64,000 nucleotides of DNA. It comes from Alphaproteobacteria bacterium (lineage in GTDB: Bacteria; Pseudomonadota; Alphaproteobacteria; Rhodospirillales; Casp-alpha2). The stretch covers positions 372,001 to 436,000 of the forward strand of contig JAJRRU010000010.1 of NCBI GenBank assembly GCA_024279135.1, in the 5' to 3' direction. The notes beneath the pieces are model-generated. The model ran no database searches. It saw only the letters and a program-made list of their open reading frames with translations, and was not told the DNA's origin. Below are positions 41,688-53,523 of this stretch, piece after piece (within the stretch, counting starts at the first letter, position 1; each line of letters begins with the position of its first letter). The position numbers were made by a program, and so were the translations under genes.

Positions 41688-43402
41688 AACAAACCGCCAA
41701 CAATTTTAGCGCAACACGCATCCAGCTCGAAGGGGTACGCAAACAGGCAATCGAAATGGGTCGTCGTCGTTTGTTGGTCACCGGTGTTTTCATCATGGCG
41801 GCCTTTATGGCGATTTCCCTGCGTCTGGTTGATTTGATGGTGGTCGATAGTAATGAACTGGCCCGCATTGATCGTGGTTTCAAGGCCATACAGGCTCCCG
41901 TCAGCCGGGCCAGTATTGTTGACAGGAACGGCGTTATCATTGCGATCAGCCTGCCCACGGCATCGCTCTACTCTGACCCGGCCTTAATTCAGGATCCCCA
42001 TGAGGCCGCCCGGCGTCTGGCCCAGATATTGCCTGAATTGGACCGACAGGAAATTTACCGGAAAATTACCCTGGACAAGCGTTTTGTCTGGCTCAAACGA
42101 AACCTGTCACCCGACCAGCATTACCGGATTAATGCCCTCGGCGAGCCGGGCTTTGGTTTTAAACACGAAGAACGCCGGGTTTATCCACAAGGCCCCCTGA
42201 TGGCTCATGTAATCGGCCTGACCGATACCGATGGCAAGGGCACAGCGGGTGTGGAGAAATATTTCAATTCCATTCTCGACGAAAATGTTGCCTCCTTGCG
42301 ATTATCCCTCGATGTGCGTGTGCAATCGCTGGTCCGTCAGGCGCTGATTGATACCATGACAGAGTTCAAGGCAATCGGGGCGGCTGCCGTCGTGATGGAT
42401 GTATCCACGGGCGAAGTTCTGTCGCTGGTATCGTTACCTGATTTTGATCCCAATACCCCTGGTTTGGCCAGCCCGGATGCGATTTTTAACCGGGTTACCA
42501 AGGGGGTGTATGAAATGGGCTCCACCTTCAAGCTGTTTACCGCAGCCATGGCACTTGACACCGGTGCGGTTCAGCTTGATGACGGCTACGATGCCTCGGA
42601 ACCCATACAGGTAGCGCGTTATACAATTTCCGATTACCACGGCAAGAACCGTTGGTTATCGATACCGGAAATTCTGGTTTATTCATCGAATATCGGATCG
42701 GCCAAAATGGCTCTCGATGTGGGTGGCGAACGCCAGCAAAGTTATCTCAATGATTTCGGGCTGATGGACCCAGCCGAGATCGAATTGCCGGAAATTGGAA
42801 AACCTTTGCTGCCCCGGCCTTGGCGTGAAATCAGTACCATGACCGTATCGTTCGGCCATGGCATTGCCGTCAGCCCCCTGCAATTGACCAATGGTGTGGC
42901 GGCACTGGTAAACGGTGGTATGTTTCATCCACCGACAATTTTGCGACAGGTCACAGGCGCTACGGTGCCCGGTGTCCGGGTGATTGATCAGGCCACGTCA
43001 AATTCCATGCGCGGTCTGATGCGCCTGGTCGTGGAATACGGTACAGGCAAAAATGCCGAGACCGCCGGATATATGGTCGGTGGAAAAACTGGCACATCGG
43101 ATAAGTTAGTCAATGGTGCATACAGCAATGACAAAAGGATCGCATCCTTTGTCGCGGCTTTTCCCATGGATAAACCCCGCTATGTTGTTTTTGTGCTGGT
43201 CGATGAACCGGTCGGTATCAAGCGGACTTTCAATTATGCCACCGGTGGCTGGGTCGCCGCACCTACGGCCCAGAAGATTATAGCCAGTATGGGACCGTTG
43301 CTTGGTATCACACCACGGGTGGTTGTGGCATCAAATGAAAACAAAAAACCGACCCGGAAAACTTTTATGCGAGATTTGGAGCGGGCCCTTGAGGTTCGCT
43401 GA
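41684..43402 (+). CDS. ftsI: Septal peptidoglycan transpeptidase FtsI (PBP3)
   Basis: A 572-residue class B penicillin-binding protein. One membrane segment lies near residues 27-47, a PBP dimer domain follows (SRASIVDRNGVIIAISLPT), then the transpeptidase domain with the catalytic Ser 280 in MGSTFKLF, the SxN motif in VYSSNIGSAK and KTG in VGGKTGTSDK. It crosslinks septal peptidoglycan with FtsW. The start is GTG in a GTGA overlap with ftsL. The last codons overlap murE by 14 bases. Confidence 0.96.
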   Translation: MKQTANNFSATRIQLEGVRKQAIEMGRRRLLVTGVFIMAAFMAISLRLVDLMVVDSNELARIDRGFKAIQAPVSRASIVDRNGVIIAISLPTASLYSDPALIQDPHEAARRLAQILPELDRQEIYRKITLDKRFVWLKRNLSPDQHYRINALGEPGFGFKHEERRVYPQGPLMAHVIGLTDTDGKGTAGVEKYFNSILDENVASLRLSLDVRVQSLVRQALIDTMTEFKAIGAAAVVMDVSTGEVLSLVSLPDFDPNTPGLASPDAIFNRVTKGVYEMGSTFKLFTAAMALDTGAVQLDDGYDASEPIQVARYTISDYHGKNRWLSIPEILVYSSNIGSAKMALDVGGERQQSYLNDFGLMDPAEIELPEIGKPLLPRPWREISTMTVSFGHGIAVSPLQLTNGVAALVNGGMFHPPTILRQVTGATVPGVRVIDQATSNSMRGLMRLVVEYGTGKNAETAGYMVGGKTGTSDKLVNGAYSNDKRIASFVAAFPMDKPRYVVFVLVDEPVGIKRTFNYATGGWVAAPTAQKIIASMGPLLGITPRVVVASNENKKPTRKTFMRDLERALEVR

Positions 43403-44876
43403 ATTATTGACAAGGGCAGGCCAACACGTGATCGCGAATATACCAGATCTGGTTTTGCAAGGCGATATAGCCGGTATCACCTGTGACTCCCGACGGGTTG
43501 AGGCGGGCTTTATGTTTGCCGCCCTGCCCGGATTGCGGGTTGATGGTCGTGACTATATGAACCAGGCCATCGCCCGCGGGGCGCGTGTTATTCTGGCCCC
43601 CGAAGGAACCTCGCTGGAACCATCGTCACCTTCGGTATGTTTGATCACCGATCACAATGTTCGGCAATGTTATGCCCGCCTGTCGAGTGCTTTTCACCCA
43701 AACCAGCCCAGTTGGATTGCCGCCATTACCGGGACCAATGGCAAAACCTCGGTGGCATCCTTTGCACGCCAGATCTGGGCCGCTTTGGGTCTGAAGGCGG
43801 GTGCCCTCGGCACCCTTGGGGTCCAGGCCAGCGGCGGTGATCTGGAGATCAATAATCCGGGCAGCCTGACCACACCCGACCCGGCTGATTTGCATCAGAT
43901 TCTGGCCGAGCTTGCCACCATGGGGGTGGCTCACATGGCCATTGAGGCTTCCAGCCACGGCCTCGATCAATTCCGGCTCGATGGTGTCCACATCAAAATA
44001 GCCGCCTTCACCAACCTGTCGCGTGATCACCTTGATTATCATGGTGATGTGGTAAGTTATTTTCAGGCCAAGCGCCGCTTGTTCGATGACCTGCTGGAGG
44101 TCGATGGCACGGCCGTCCTGAACGCCGACGCGCAGGAATATCGTGATCTGAAAGACCGGGTGAAACGCCGGGGATGCCGGGTTATCAGTTACGGCAGGCA
44201 GGCGACGGACATCGTTTTGCTGGGCCATGAAACCCATCGCAATGGACAGCGTATATCACTCGTCGTGGAAGGCAGGGAAATCGACATAGACATGCCGTTG
44301 ATCGGTGCGTTTCAGATTGAGAATGCCTTGTGTGCTCTGGGCATCATCATGGCCTCTGGCGAAGACCCGTATCTGGCCGCACAGGTTTTATCGTCCTTGC
44401 AAGGCGTGCGGGGTCGGCTGGAACTGGTTGCCACGTTGCGCAACGGGGCCAGCGTCTATGTAGATTTTGCCCACACCCCGGACGCGCTGGTTACCATGTT
44501 GCAAAACCTGAGACCGCATGTGAGCGGGCGGCTGGTCGTGATATTCGGATGTGGCGGTGACCGGGACCCCGGCAAGCGGGCCGCCATGGGTCGTGCGGCG
44601 CAGGAAAATGCCGATTATGTTATTCTGAGTGATGACAACCCGCGCAGCGAAGACCCGGCAGCTATTCGTGCCCAGGCGCGCGAGGGTTGCCCCGGTGCAA
44701 CAGAAATCGGTGATCGCGCCGAGGCCATCGGATTTGGCATTGAGCTGATGCAAACCGGTGACCTGCTGGTTGTTGCCGGTAAAGGTCACGAGCAGGGACA
44801 GGTCATCGGTGACACCATCCATCCGTTCGACGACGCAAATGTCGTGCGCCGCGTTATTGAGGAAATTTCAGCATGA
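43389..44876 (+). CDS. murE: UDP-MurNAc-tripeptide synthetase MurE (meso-diaminopimelate adding)
   Basis: A 495-residue ligase. I chose the TTG at 43389, preceded by GGAG at 7 bases, giving MRFAELLTRAGQHV, which fits the family start; the open frame extends upstream inside ftsI but out of family. Motifs: ITCDSRRVEAGFMFAALPG, the ATP loop ITGTNGKTSVASF, the EASSHGLDQFRLDG block, HTPDALVTML and DNPRSEDPAAIRAQ. The DNPR motif is the mark of meso-diaminopimelate specificity. It overlaps ftsI by 14 bases and murF by 4. Confidence 0.93.
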   Translation: MRFAELLTRAGQHVIANIPDLVLQGDIAGITCDSRRVEAGFMFAALPGLRVDGRDYMNQAIARGARVILAPEGTSLEPSSPSVCLITDHNVRQCYARLSSAFHPNQPSWIAAITGTNGKTSVASFARQIWAALGLKAGALGTLGVQASGGDLEINNPGSLTTPDPADLHQILAELATMGVAHMAIEASSHGLDQFRLDGVHIKIAAFTNLSRDHLDYHGDVVSYFQAKRRLFDDLLEVDGTAVLNADAQEYRDLKDRVKRRGCRVISYGRQATDIVLLGHETHRNGQRISLVVEGREIDIDMPLIGAFQIENALCALGIIMASGEDPYLAAQVLSSLQGVRGRLELVATLRNGASVYVDFAHTPDALVTMLQNLRPHVSGRLVVIFGCGGDRDPGKRAAMGRAAQENADYVILSDDNPRSEDPAAIRAQAREGCPGATEIGDRAEAIGFGIELMQTGDLLVVAGKGHEQGQVIGDTIHPFDDANVVRRVIEEISA

Positions 44877-46324
44877 CCGGGGATATGATGCACAATCTTG
44901 TACAATGGTCATCACGTGAGCTTTGTCATGCGCTGGGGTGTGAAGGGGTGGGGGCGTGGACGGCCAGCGGCGTGTCGATTGACAGCAGAACCCTGCAAAC
45001 CGGTGATTTGTTTGTCGCCCTGCAAGGCCCCAACCATGACGGCCACGATCATGTTGCACGCGCATTCCATGACGGGGCGGTGGCCGCAGTTGTCTCGCGC
45101 CAGCCTGATGACCTGACCGAAGATGCCCTGTCTGGCGATACCCTGTCCGACCTTGCGCCATTGCTGGTGGTTGGTGATACCATGATCGCGCTGGAAGATC
45201 TGGGTCGTGCGGCACGCCACCGCATGGCCGGTAAGGTTATCGCGGTAACCGGCAGTGTGGGAAAAACCGGCACCAAGGAAATGCTGCGCCTGGCCTTTGA
45301 AGGACAAGGTTTGGTATCGGTCAGTGCAGGCAATCTGAACAATCAATTCGGTGTACCGCTCAGCCTGTCGCGTATGGCCGCCGAAACCGATTATGGGGTC
45401 TTTGAGGTCGGCATGAACCACCCCGGCGAGATCCGCCCGCTTGCAAAAATGATCCAACCCCACGTTGTGGTCGTTACATCGGTTGATGCCGTGCATCTGG
45501 AATATTTTGACAGCGTCGAACAAATCGTCGATGCCAAGGCCGAGATTTTCGAAGGTCTGGCACCCGGTGGTCTTGCTATCATAAATCGCGACAATATGCA
45601 TTACCCTCGCCTTGCCCATGCCGCGAAGGTTACCGGCGTGAAAAATATTATTGGCTTTGGCGAGCACGATGATTGTCAGGCGCGGCTTGTATCACTGGCT
45701 CAACGTGATGGACATTCCAGGATCGAAGCGGTGATTTGCGGCGAAACAGTAAATTTTGAACTGCACGTGCCAGGACGTCACCATGTCATGAACAGTTTGG
45801 CAGTGCTTGCCGCGGTTAGCAGTGTTGGCGGAAACCTGCAAAGCGCGGCTGAAACCCTGAAGGGCTTTGCCCTGCCTAAAGGCCGTGGTGCGCAAAGCAG
45901 GATCAGACTGGGTGATGGTGGCGAGGTGCTGATAATCGATGAGAGCTATAACGCCAGTCCGCCGTCAATGCACAGTGCCCTGGATATTCTTGGTGGCATT
46001 AATCCGGTGAAAACGGGACGCCGCATAGCCGTTCTGGGCGACATGCTGGAACTGGGTGTCAGTGCACCGGAAATGCACCGCAACCTGCTCGATATCATCA
46101 TTCGTAACAACGTCGATATGGTGTTTGCCTGTGGTCCGCTCATGGAGAACCTGTGGTCTGATTTACCCGATGGTTTGCGTGGCGGATATTCCATCAGCCC
46201 GGAAAAAGTCGCGCTGATTGTTGCCAGCATTTTGCAACAGGGTGATGTGGTGATGGTCAAGGGGTCATTAGGCAGCCGTGTGGGCGTGATTGTTGACGCC
46301 TTGCTTGATTTGGGAGAGAGGTAA
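44873..46324 (+). CDS. murF: UDP-MurNAc-tripeptide:D-Ala-D-Ala ligase MurF
   Basis: A 483-residue ligase completing the cytoplasmic pentapeptide. It has [24 protein letters not shown], the ATP loop [40 protein letters not shown] and [15 protein letters not shown]. The ATG lies in an ATGA overlap with the murE stop. mraY begins 2 bp after its stop. Confidence 0.96.
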   Translation: MTGDMMHNLVQWSSRELCHALGCEGVGAWTASGVSIDSRTLQTGDLFVALQGPNHDGHDHVARAFHDGAVAAVVSRQPDDLTEDALSGDTLSDLAPLLVVGDTMIALEDLGRAARHRMAGKVIAVTGSVGKTGTKEMLRLAFEGQGLVSVSAGNLNNQFGVPLSLSRMAAETDYGVFEVGMNHPGEIRPLAKMIQPHVVVVTSVDAVHLEYFDSVEQIVDAKAEIFEGLAPGGLAIINRDNMHYPRLAHAAKVTGVKNIIGFGEHDDCQARLVSLAQRDGHSRIEAVICGETVNFELHVPGRHHVMNSLAVLAAVSSVGGNLQSAAETLKGFALPKGRGAQSRIRLGDGGEVLIIDESYNASPPSMHSALDILGGINPVKTGRRIAVLGDMLELGVSAPEMHRNLLDIIIRNNVDMVFACGPLMENLWSDLPDGLRGGYSISPEKVALIVASILQQGDVVMVKGSLGSRVGVIVDALLDLGER

Positions 46325-46326
46325 GT

Positions 46327-47415
46327 ATGTTACAGTATATTCTGGTTCCCCTGGCGGATCAATTTTCCGCCTTGAACGTGTTTCGATATATCACCTTCAG
46401 AACCGGCGGTGCGGTGATGACCGCATTGTTGCTCAGTTTTCTGTTCGGCCCTGTTATCATCAGGTTGCTGAAAGTTCGTCAGGGCAGCGGCCAGCCGATC
46501 CGCGAAGATGGTCCGCAAAGTCATATTCTGACCAAGGCCGGAACGCCAACCATGGGCGGCATCCTGATTTTACTGGCCATGACCAGCGCCACATTGTTGT
46601 GGGCGGACCTGTCGAGCCCACTGATCTGGGGTGCATTAGCCATTACCATTGCTTATGGCATCATCGGTTTTATGGACGATTACCTGAAAGTCAGCCAACG
46701 CAACAGCAAAGGGTTGTCGGGCAAACTTAAACTGGTCCTGCAGGTGAGCATTGCCCTGGTGGTGTCTTTTTGGTTGCTGAGCAACCTGCCGCCCGACCTG
46801 GCGACCACATTGGCCGTGCCGTTTATGAAGGATACCCTGATTGAATTTGGTTGGGTTTTTGTAGGGTTTGCCGTGCTTGTCATGGTCGGTTCATCCAATG
46901 CGGTTAATTTGACAGACGGGCTGGACGGGCTGGCGATTGTCCCGGTTATGATCGCTGCCGGTGTATTTACACTGATTGCCTATTTGGTCGGGAACTCTGT
47001 TTTCTCAAACTATTTGCAATTACCCTATGTGCCCGGCGCAGGCGAACTATCGGTTTTCTGTGGCGCTCTGGTGGGTAGTGGTCTGGGATTTTTGTGGTTC
47101 AATGCGCCACCGGCAAGAATTTTTATGGGTGATACAGGCTCGCTGGCTCTGGGTGGGGCATTGGGTGCGGTTGCGGTGATCACCAAACATGAACTTGTTC
47201 TGGCTATCGTTGGTGGTTTGTTCGTGCTGGAAACCGTTTCGGTTATTGTTCAGGTTATTTCCTTCAAATTAACCGGCAAACGGGTTTTCCGTATGGCACC
47301 GCTGCACCATCACTTCGAGCAGAAAGGCTGGGCAGAGAGCACCATTGTTATCCGGTTCTGGATTATCGCGTCCATTCTGGCACTGGTCGGTCTGGCCACA
47401 TTGAAACTACGGTGA
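46327..47415 (+). CDS. mraY: Phospho-MurNAc-pentapeptide transferase MraY
   Basis: A 362-residue polytopic membrane enzyme that makes lipid I. It has [31 protein letters not shown], the catalytic FMDDYLKV, the [10 protein letters not shown] loop, [15 protein letters not shown] and [15 protein letters not shown], all characteristic. About ten hydrophobic segments are visible. It starts 2 bp after murF and ends 18 bp before murD. Confidence 0.97.
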   Translation: MLQYILVPLADQFSALNVFRYITFRTGGAVMTALLLSFLFGPVIIRLLKVRQGSGQPIREDGPQSHILTKAGTPTMGGILILLAMTSATLLWADLSSPLIWGALAITIAYGIIGFMDDYLKVSQRNSKGLSGKLKLVLQVSIALVVSFWLLSNLPPDLATTLAVPFMKDTLIEFGWVFVGFAVLVMVGSSNAVNLTDGLDGLAIVPVMIAAGVFTLIAYLVGNSVFSNYLQLPYVPGAGELSVFCGALVGSGLGFLWFNAPPARIFMGDTGSLALGGALGAVAVITKHELVLAIVGGLFVLETVSVIVQVISFKLTGKRVFRMAPLHHHFEQKGWAESTIVIRFWIIASILALVGLATLKLR

Positions 47416-47433
47416 AGGGGGCTATCGCGAACC

Positions 47434-48828
47434 ATGATTAATGGAACCTCCATTTGCGGTAAACGCATGGCCGTTTTCGGTCTGGGTAAATCGGGTATCT
47501 CCGCTGCCCTTGCCCTGCGCGGTGACGGGGTCGAGGTGCTGGCCTGGGATGATAATATAGTATCGCGTGGGCGGGCGAAGGATCTGGGGCTTACGGTATC
47601 AGACCTGTCTGCTGCGGACTGGCATGGCATTGATGGGCTGGTTCTGGCCCCCGGTGTACCGCTCCACCATCCCAGCCCCCATCCGGTGGTTCTACGGGCC
47701 CAGGACGCCGGATGTCCGATTATTGGCGATATTGAAATTCTGGGTCGTGTGGAACGCCATGCACAATTTATCGGGATTACCGGGACCAATGGAAAATCCA
47801 CCACCACGTCACTGATCGGTCATGGCCTTGATAGAGCCGGTCGGCGTGTGGAAGTGGGTGGAAATCTGGGCAGGCCGGTTCTCGATATGGATAATCTGGG
47901 ACAAGGCGGCATCTATGTTCTGGAAATGTCATCTTACCAGATCGACCTGACACCCTCGTTGGAATTCCATGTTGCGGTGTTGCTGAATATTACCCCCGAT
48001 CATCTGGACCGCCACGGCGGCATGGCTGGATACGTGGCGGCAAAAAAGCAGATGTTCAAAGCCCAGGGCAAAACTTCTGTCGCCATTATCGGGGTAGATA
48101 CCGAGCCCTCACGCGAGATATTCGAGGCCCTGAAAGAAAGCGGTGGTCAACGGGTCGTCGCCATTTCCGGGTCGTCAGTTATAGTGGGCGGGGTGTATGT
48201 ACAAGACGGTATCTTGATTGATGATACAGCTCACCGTCAGACGGTTATCATGGACCTGGCTTATGTGAAGACCTTGCAAGGTGCCCACAACTGGCAAAAT
48301 GCCGCGGCTACCTACGCGGTTATGGATGCCATGGGTGTGGACGCTGAAACCATAGCCTCCTGCATTGCAGATTTCCCCGGACTGCGTCATCGCCAGGAAG
48401 TCGTTGGGACGTTCAACGGTGTGTTATTTATTAATGACTCCAAGGCGACGAATCCCGATGCGGCGGCCCGCGCACTGACCAGCTACCGCGCCATTTACTG
48501 GATCGTTGGCGGACAGCTCAAACAGGGCGGGTTCGATGTGCTGCTTGACCAGCTGGCCGCCGTGCAGCATGCCTATCTGGTCGGCGAAGGGGCATCTGAT
48601 ATTGCCCAAATTATCGGTGACCGTGTCTCCAGCACCCTGTCGGAAACCATTGCCCATGCCACGCAAGCGGCTTACGCACAGGCCTTGAAAGACGGTCATG
48701 ATGATCCGGTGGTGATGTTGTCACCGGCCTGTGCCTCGTTCGATCAGTTCGAAAATTTTGAGCTGCGCGGCGATCATTTCAAGGCTTGTGTCTCATCCAT
48801 TGTCAAAACAGCGCGAGGTGTGGCATGA
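47434..48828 (+). CDS. murD: UDP-MurNAc-alanine:D-glutamate ligase MurD
   Basis: A 464-residue ligase. The N-terminal Rossmann part is MAVFGLGKSGISAALAL; APGVPLHHPSP and the ATP loop GITGTNGKSTTTSLIGH follow; EMSSYQIDLTPSL, NITPDHLDRHGGM, and INDSKATNPDAAARAL with the glutamate-binding DSKATN. It adds D-glutamate to UDP-MurNAc-L-Ala. It ends in a 4-base overlap with ftsW. Confidence 0.96.
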   Translation: MINGTSICGKRMAVFGLGKSGISAALALRGDGVEVLAWDDNIVSRGRAKDLGLTVSDLSAADWHGIDGLVLAPGVPLHHPSPHPVVLRAQDAGCPIIGDIEILGRVERHAQFIGITGTNGKSTTTSLIGHGLDRAGRRVEVGGNLGRPVLDMDNLGQGGIYVLEMSSYQIDLTPSLEFHVAVLLNITPDHLDRHGGMAGYVAAKKQMFKAQGKTSVAIIGVDTEPSREIFEALKESGGQRVVAISGSSVIVGGVYVQDGILIDDTAHRQTVIMDLAYVKTLQGAHNWQNAAATYAVMDAMGVDAETIASCIADFPGLRHRQEVVGTFNGVLFINDSKATNPDAAARALTSYRAIYWIVGGQLKQGGFDVLLDQLAAVQHAYLVGEGASDIAQIIGDRVSSTLSETIAHATQAAYAQALKDGHDDPVVMLSPACASFDQFENFELRGDHFKACVSSIVKTARGVA

Positions 48829-49973
48829 CTACAATCGCGCGGACAGATACCAGCCTTGTGGGACATTGGTGGTGGACCGTTGATCGTTGGTTGATGGTGA
48901 TGATCGGTCTGCTGATTTTCGTCGGCGGGGTTATGACATTGTCGGCCTCACCGGCGGTTGCCGAGCGGATCGGGTTCGATACCTATCACTTTGTCATTCG
49001 TCAATTAGTCTTCCTGCCCGCAGGCATCATGTTAATGCTTGGGGTTTCCCTGCTATCGCCCCGGTCTGTTTGTTATCTGGCCTTGTTGGTGATGGGTGGG
49101 GCTATTGTCTTGATGGTGGCGACCCTGGTTATCGGTATGGATGTCAAGGGTGCGACCCGGTGGATCAGGTTTGGCAGTTTTGCCCTGCAACCGTCAGAAT
49201 TCGTCAAACCGGGTTTTGCTGTCATTGCGGCCTGGTTGTTTTCCCGGCGCAGGCTGGACGACAGGTTTCCGGGATATCTGCTGGCGACCGGGTTATTTAT
49301 GCTGATAGCGGCCTTGCTGGTGCTGCAACCGGATATCGGTATGGCGTTGGTTGTTTCGGCGGTCTGGGCCGTGCAATTTTTCCTTGCCGGATTGCCCATG
49401 GTTCTGGTGTTTGGTCTGGGCTTTGTTTTCCTCGGTGGCAGTGTCTCGGCTTATTTCATGTTTGATCACGTTCAGGTTCGCATTGACCGGTTTTTTGATC
49501 CATCGCTTAGCGAAGGTTATCAGGTCAAGCGCGCCCTCGAAGCCCTGCAAAACGGCGGCTTGTTCGGGCGCGGCCCGGGCGAGGGTTCGGTCAAGGAAGT
49601 GCTGCCCGATGCCCATGCTGATTTTATTTTTGCTGTTGCTGCAGAAGAGTTCGGCCTGATTGTTTGCCTGGCTCTGGTGTTGTTGTTTGCCTGCATCGTT
49701 TTACGCGGCCTGAGCCGGGCCTACCGGGGCGGTGATCTGTTCGTGCTTGTGGCCGTTGCGGGATTGATGGTCCAGTTTGCCCTGCAAGCGATTATCAACA
49801 TGGCGTCAACGCTGAACATGATGCCACCCAAGGGTATGACCCTGCCGTTTATTTCCTATGGCGGGTCTTCAACAATTGCCATCGCCCTTGGTATGGGTAT
49901 GGTTCTGGCCTTGACACGCGCTTTGCCGGTTGACGGGAACCTCGGCACACCGCTTGGCAGGAGGCCATTATGA
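48825..49973 (+). CDS. ftsW: Septal peptidoglycan polymerase FtsW (SEDS family)
   Basis: A 382-residue SEDS membrane protein with about ten hydrophobic segments. Family blocks are GATRWIRFGSFALQPSEFVK, LQPDIGMALVVSAVW, GGLFGRGPGEGSVKEVLPDAHADFIFAVAAEEFG and MPPKGMTLPFISYGGSS. It polymerises lipid II at the septum with FtsI. I chose the ATG in an ATGA overlap with murD; the frame is open 39 bases upstream inside murD. Confidence 0.95.
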   Translation: MTTIARTDTSLVGHWWWTVDRWLMVMIGLLIFVGGVMTLSASPAVAERIGFDTYHFVIRQLVFLPAGIMLMLGVSLLSPRSVCYLALLVMGGAIVLMVATLVIGMDVKGATRWIRFGSFALQPSEFVKPGFAVIAAWLFSRRRLDDRFPGYLLATGLFMLIAALLVLQPDIGMALVVSAVWAVQFFLAGLPMVLVFGLGFVFLGGSVSAYFMFDHVQVRIDRFFDPSLSEGYQVKRALEALQNGGLFGRGPGEGSVKEVLPDAHADFIFAVAAEEFGLIVCLALVLLFACIVLRGLSRAYRGGDLFVLVAVAGLMVQFALQAIINMASTLNMMPPKGMTLPFISYGGSSTIAIALGMGMVLALTRALPVDGNLGTPLGRRPL

Positions 49974-51088
49974 GCAGGCGGGTAAAGCTTCTGGTTCTGG
50001 CTGCCGGAGGAACGGGGGGGCATGTTTTCCCGGCCCGCGCCCTGGCGGCGGAAATTAAGTCCCGTGGCTGGTATGTAGCTTTTATTACCGATGTTCGCGG
50101 GGCGGCCATCAACACAATGGAAGACATGGAAACATTTACCGTATCGGCTGGCGGGATCGCCGGTAAGAGTATTCTGGGGCGTCTGTTCAGTCTCGTATCG
50201 CTGTTTATCGGCATGGTTCAGGCCCGCTCAATCCTGAAACGTCTGAAGCCGGATGTAGTGGTGGGTTTTGGCGGTTATCCATCGGTACCAACTATGATGG
50301 CGGCAAAGTATGGCAACTATGTCATGGCGATCCATGAACAAAACGCAATTCTGGGTCGCGCCAATCGTTTGCTGGCCAGCTCAGTCGGTTGTATCGCCAC
50401 CTCCTATAGTGCCATGAAAGCGCTCCCAGATGAGGTGGTCTCAAATGTCACGTTAACCGGTATGCCGGTCAGGCAACAGGTTATCGAGCACCGCCATGCG
50501 CCATACCATGAAGTTGATGACAGCGGACCCATAAACCTGTTGGTGCTCGGCGGCAGCCAGGGCGCTTTGGTCCTCAGCCAGGTTGTCCCGGCAGCGATCG
50601 CCCTGCTTGACGATGGCATGCGTCGACGTATCTCTGTGGTGCAGCAATGCCGTGCCGAAGATCTGGAAGATGTGCGTCAGGCCTATGAGGATATCGGGGT
50701 GCAAGCCGAGCTTGATACATTTATTGATGATGTACCTCGCAGGATTGTCGATGCTCATTTGCTGATTGCCAGGTCCGGCGCGTCCACGGTGGCCGAATGC
50801 ATGGTTATCGGACGCCCGGCAATTCTTGTGCCTTATCCCCATGCGGTTGATGACCACCAGTCGGCCAATGCCCACGCCATTACATCAGCCGGAGCCGGCT
50901 GGATCATGGAACAATCCGTATTCACGGCAGAAAACCTTTCGTTACGACTGGGTGAATTATTCAGCACGGGGGAAATCCTGAAGGCAGCGGCTAAATGCGC
51001 CTGTAAAGTCGGCGTTGCCGATGCGGCCAGCCGGTTGGCCGATATCGTCGAGGCTTTAACCCATAAAAACGGAGGGCAACAGGAATGA
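49970..51088 (+). CDS. murG: UDP-GlcNAc:lipid I N-acetylglucosaminyltransferase MurG
   Basis: A 372-residue peripheral-membrane glycosyltransferase of the GT-B fold. [19 protein letters not shown] is the N-terminal glycine-rich loop; [45 protein letters not shown] and [31 protein letters not shown] follow. It makes lipid II. It overlaps the ftsW stop (ATGA). Confidence 0.96.
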   Translation: MSRRVKLLVLAAGGTGGHVFPARALAAEIKSRGWYVAFITDVRGAAINTMEDMETFTVSAGGIAGKSILGRLFSLVSLFIGMVQARSILKRLKPDVVVGFGGYPSVPTMMAAKYGNYVMAIHEQNAILGRANRLLASSVGCIATSYSAMKALPDEVVSNVTLTGMPVRQQVIEHRHAPYHEVDDSGPINLLVLGGSQGALVLSQVVPAAIALLDDGMRRRISVVQQCRAEDLEDVRQAYEDIGVQAELDTFIDDVPRRIVDAHLLIARSGASTVAECMVIGRPAILVPYPHAVDDHQSANAHAITSAGAGWIMEQSVFTAENLSLRLGELFSTGEILKAAAKCACKVGVADAASRLADIVEALTHKNGGQQE

Positions 51089-51128
51089 GCCATCTTTTAT
51101 GGTCGCGGGTATATGGAGGAAAGACACT

Positions 51129-52556
51129 ATGAGGGCATTGCCTCTCGATCTTGGGGTTATTCATTTTGTCGGCATCGGTGGTATCGGCATGAGTGGTATC
51201 GCCGAGGTGCTGCACAATCAGGGCTATGCCATCCAGGGCAGTGATATGGCCGAAAGCCCCAATGTTGCCCGGCTGCGTGATATGGGAATTTCCATCGCCA
51301 TCGGCCATGCCGAGGAAAACCTTGGCGAGGCCGCCGTGGTGGTTATTTCCTCGGCGGTCGGGGCGGATAATCCGGAAGTCACCGGGGCACGTGCGCGGTT
51401 GGTTCCGGTGGTCAAACGCGCCGAGATGCTGGGCGAGCTCATGCGGTTGAAGTGGGGCGTTGCGGTCGGTGGAACTCACGGTAAGACCACTACAACATCG
51501 CTGTTGGCTGCCTTGTTTGATACTGCCGGTCTCGATCCGACCGTCATCAACGGAGGCATCATCAATGCCTGGGCATCCAATGCACGGCTCGGCGAGGGCG
51601 AGTGGATGGTGGTTGAGGCCGACGAGTCAGATGGTACCTTTGTTAAACTGCCGGCCACCATTGCGGTGGTAACCAATATTGACCCAGAGCACCTGGATCA
51701 TTATGGCGATTTTGATGCGGTGCGGGCAGCCTTTGTGCAGTTTGTTGAAAATATACCGTTTTATGGTCTGGCCGTGCTGTGCATCGATCATCCCGAAGTC
51801 CAGGCCATGATCCCCAAGGTGTCAGACCGCCGGGTGGTGACCTATGGTTTCAGCCCCCAGGCAGATATCCGCGGGGTTAATTTACGGCCGGATTCTGCGG
51901 GGATGCATTTCGACGTCGTGATTACCAACCGGCGCGATGATACCATACGCACCATTGACGGGCTGTTCCTGTCCATGCACGGCGAGCACAATGTGCAAAA
52001 TGCACTTTCGGCTGTGGCCATTGCCGATGAAATGGACTTGCCCAATGACGTGATCAAACGCGCCTTGTCGGGTTTCGAAGGTGTTAAACGGCGTTTCACC
52101 AAAACCGGTGAGGTAAATGGTATCACGGTGATCGATGATTATGGCCACCATCCGGTTGAAATTCTGGCGGTCCTGAAAGCCGCCAGGGGTGCCGTATCAG
52201 GACAGGTCATTGCCGTGGTTCAGCCGCACCGTTATACCCGGTTGCGTGATCTGTTCGAGGATTTCTGTACCTGTTTCAATGATGCCGATGCGGTGCTGGT
52301 TTGTGATGTTTATCCGGCCGGTGAGCAACCCATCGAGGGTTTTGATCGGGACGGTCTGGTGGCCGGGTTGCGCGAACACGGGCACCGGGTCGTGGAAGGC
52401 GTAGACGCGCCGCAAGACCTGGCTGTTACCATCAACAAGATCGCCTCTGCCGGTGATATGGTGGTCTTCCTCGGGGCTGGAAATATTACCCAGTGGGCCG
52501 CTGCCCTGCCCGATGAGTTACGCAAGCTGCACGATATGGGAGCACCCGGCACATGA
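51129..52556 (+). CDS. murC: UDP-MurNAc:L-alanine ligase MurC
   Basis: A 475-residue ligase. The ATG is 8 bases after GGAGG; the open frame begins 30 bases earlier without such a site. It has [31 protein letters not shown], the ATP loop [53 protein letters not shown] and [15 protein letters not shown]. It adds the first amino acid of the stem peptide. It overlaps murB by 4 bases. Confidence 0.96.
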   Translation: MRALPLDLGVIHFVGIGGIGMSGIAEVLHNQGYAIQGSDMAESPNVARLRDMGISIAIGHAEENLGEAAVVVISSAVGADNPEVTGARARLVPVVKRAEMLGELMRLKWGVAVGGTHGKTTTTSLLAALFDTAGLDPTVINGGIINAWASNARLGEGEWMVVEADESDGTFVKLPATIAVVTNIDPEHLDHYGDFDAVRAAFVQFVENIPFYGLAVLCIDHPEVQAMIPKVSDRRVVTYGFSPQADIRGVNLRPDSAGMHFDVVITNRRDDTIRTIDGLFLSMHGEHNVQNALSAVAIADEMDLPNDVIKRALSGFEGVKRRFTKTGEVNGITVIDDYGHHPVEILAVLKAARGAVSGQVIAVVQPHRYTRLRDLFEDFCTCFNDADAVLVCDVYPAGEQPIEGFDRDGLVAGLREHGHRVVEGVDAPQDLAVTINKIASAGDMVVFLGAGNITQWAAALPDELRKLHDMGAPGT

Positions 52557-53503
52557 CCTCGCCCGTTACATTCAACAGCAATCTGTCCGACAAGTTGCCG
52601 GAGGTTCGCGGCAGTTACGAAGACAATGCATCGCTGAACAAATACACCTGGTTTCGCACCGGGGGGCCGGCCGAAGTTTTGTATAACCCGACCGACATTG
52701 ATGACCTGATGGTTTTCATGGCTGCCCGCCCAAGGGATGTTGCGGTGACCGTGATAGGCCTGGGTTCGAACCTGATCATCCGCGATGGCGGCATTCCGGG
52801 TGTGGTTATCCGACTTGGCAAATCATTTACCGTAATTAATGCTCGCGATGACCATTTGCTGGTCGGTGGCGGCGCGCTCGATAGTGCGGTTTCAGCCGCG
52901 GCACGCGATGTCGGTCTGACGGGCATGGAATTCCTGTCAGGCGTGCCCGGAACAATCGGTGGTGCCTTGCGCATGAATGCCGGGGCCTTTGATCAGGAAA
53001 TGAAGGATATCGTCAGCTACGTGCGGGTAATCGATAACAAGGGAAAATTACAGATCATCCAGAACGAAGACCTGGGTTACAGCTATCGCAGCACGAGTGT
53101 CGCGGAGGACTGGATTTTTGTCGGTGCCATGTTGCAAGGCACACCCGGTGATCGCGGTGTGATCGCCCGCAAGATGGAAGAGATCAGAATGTACCGTGAA
53201 GACTCCCACCCCATGCGAACGAAAACCGGCGGTTCCACATTCCGAAATCCAGACCCCGAGGGTGTGCTCAGTCGCAAGGCCTGGGAGCTTATTGAGAGTG
53301 TTGAAGGACGGGGGCTGACACTGGGTGGTGCGAAAATTTCGGAAAAACATTGCAATTTCTTAATCAATACAGGCGATGCTACATCAACGGAGTTGGAAGA
53401 ATTAGGTGAAATGGTGCGTAAACGAGTACTTGAACGGACCGGGGTTGTCCTGGAATGGGAAGTTCGCCGCATTGGACAACACTTGCCGATGAAAAAGAAA
53501 TAA
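52553..53503 (+). CDS. murB: UDP-N-acetylenolpyruvoylglucosamine reductase MurB
   Basis: A 316-residue flavoenzyme that makes UDP-MurNAc. FAD-binding blocks are [59 protein letters not shown] and [29 protein letters not shown] carries the catalytic Ser. The short type lacking one E. coli loop (type II) seems likely from length. It overlaps the murC stop (ATGA). Confidence 0.96.
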   Translation: MTSPVTFNSNLSDKLPEVRGSYEDNASLNKYTWFRTGGPAEVLYNPTDIDDLMVFMAARPRDVAVTVIGLGSNLIIRDGGIPGVVIRLGKSFTVINARDDHLLVGGGALDSAVSAAARDVGLTGMEFLSGVPGTIGGALRMNAGAFDQEMKDIVSYVRVIDNKGKLQIIQNEDLGYSYRSTSVAEDWIFVGAMLQGTPGDRGVIARKMEEIRMYREDSHPMRTKTGGSTFRNPDPEGVLSRKAWELIESVEGRGLTLGGAKISEKHCNFLINTGDATSTELEELGEMVRKRVLERTGVVLEWEVRRIGQHLPMKKK

Positions 53504-53523
53504 ACCGGGTAACAGAGAAATAA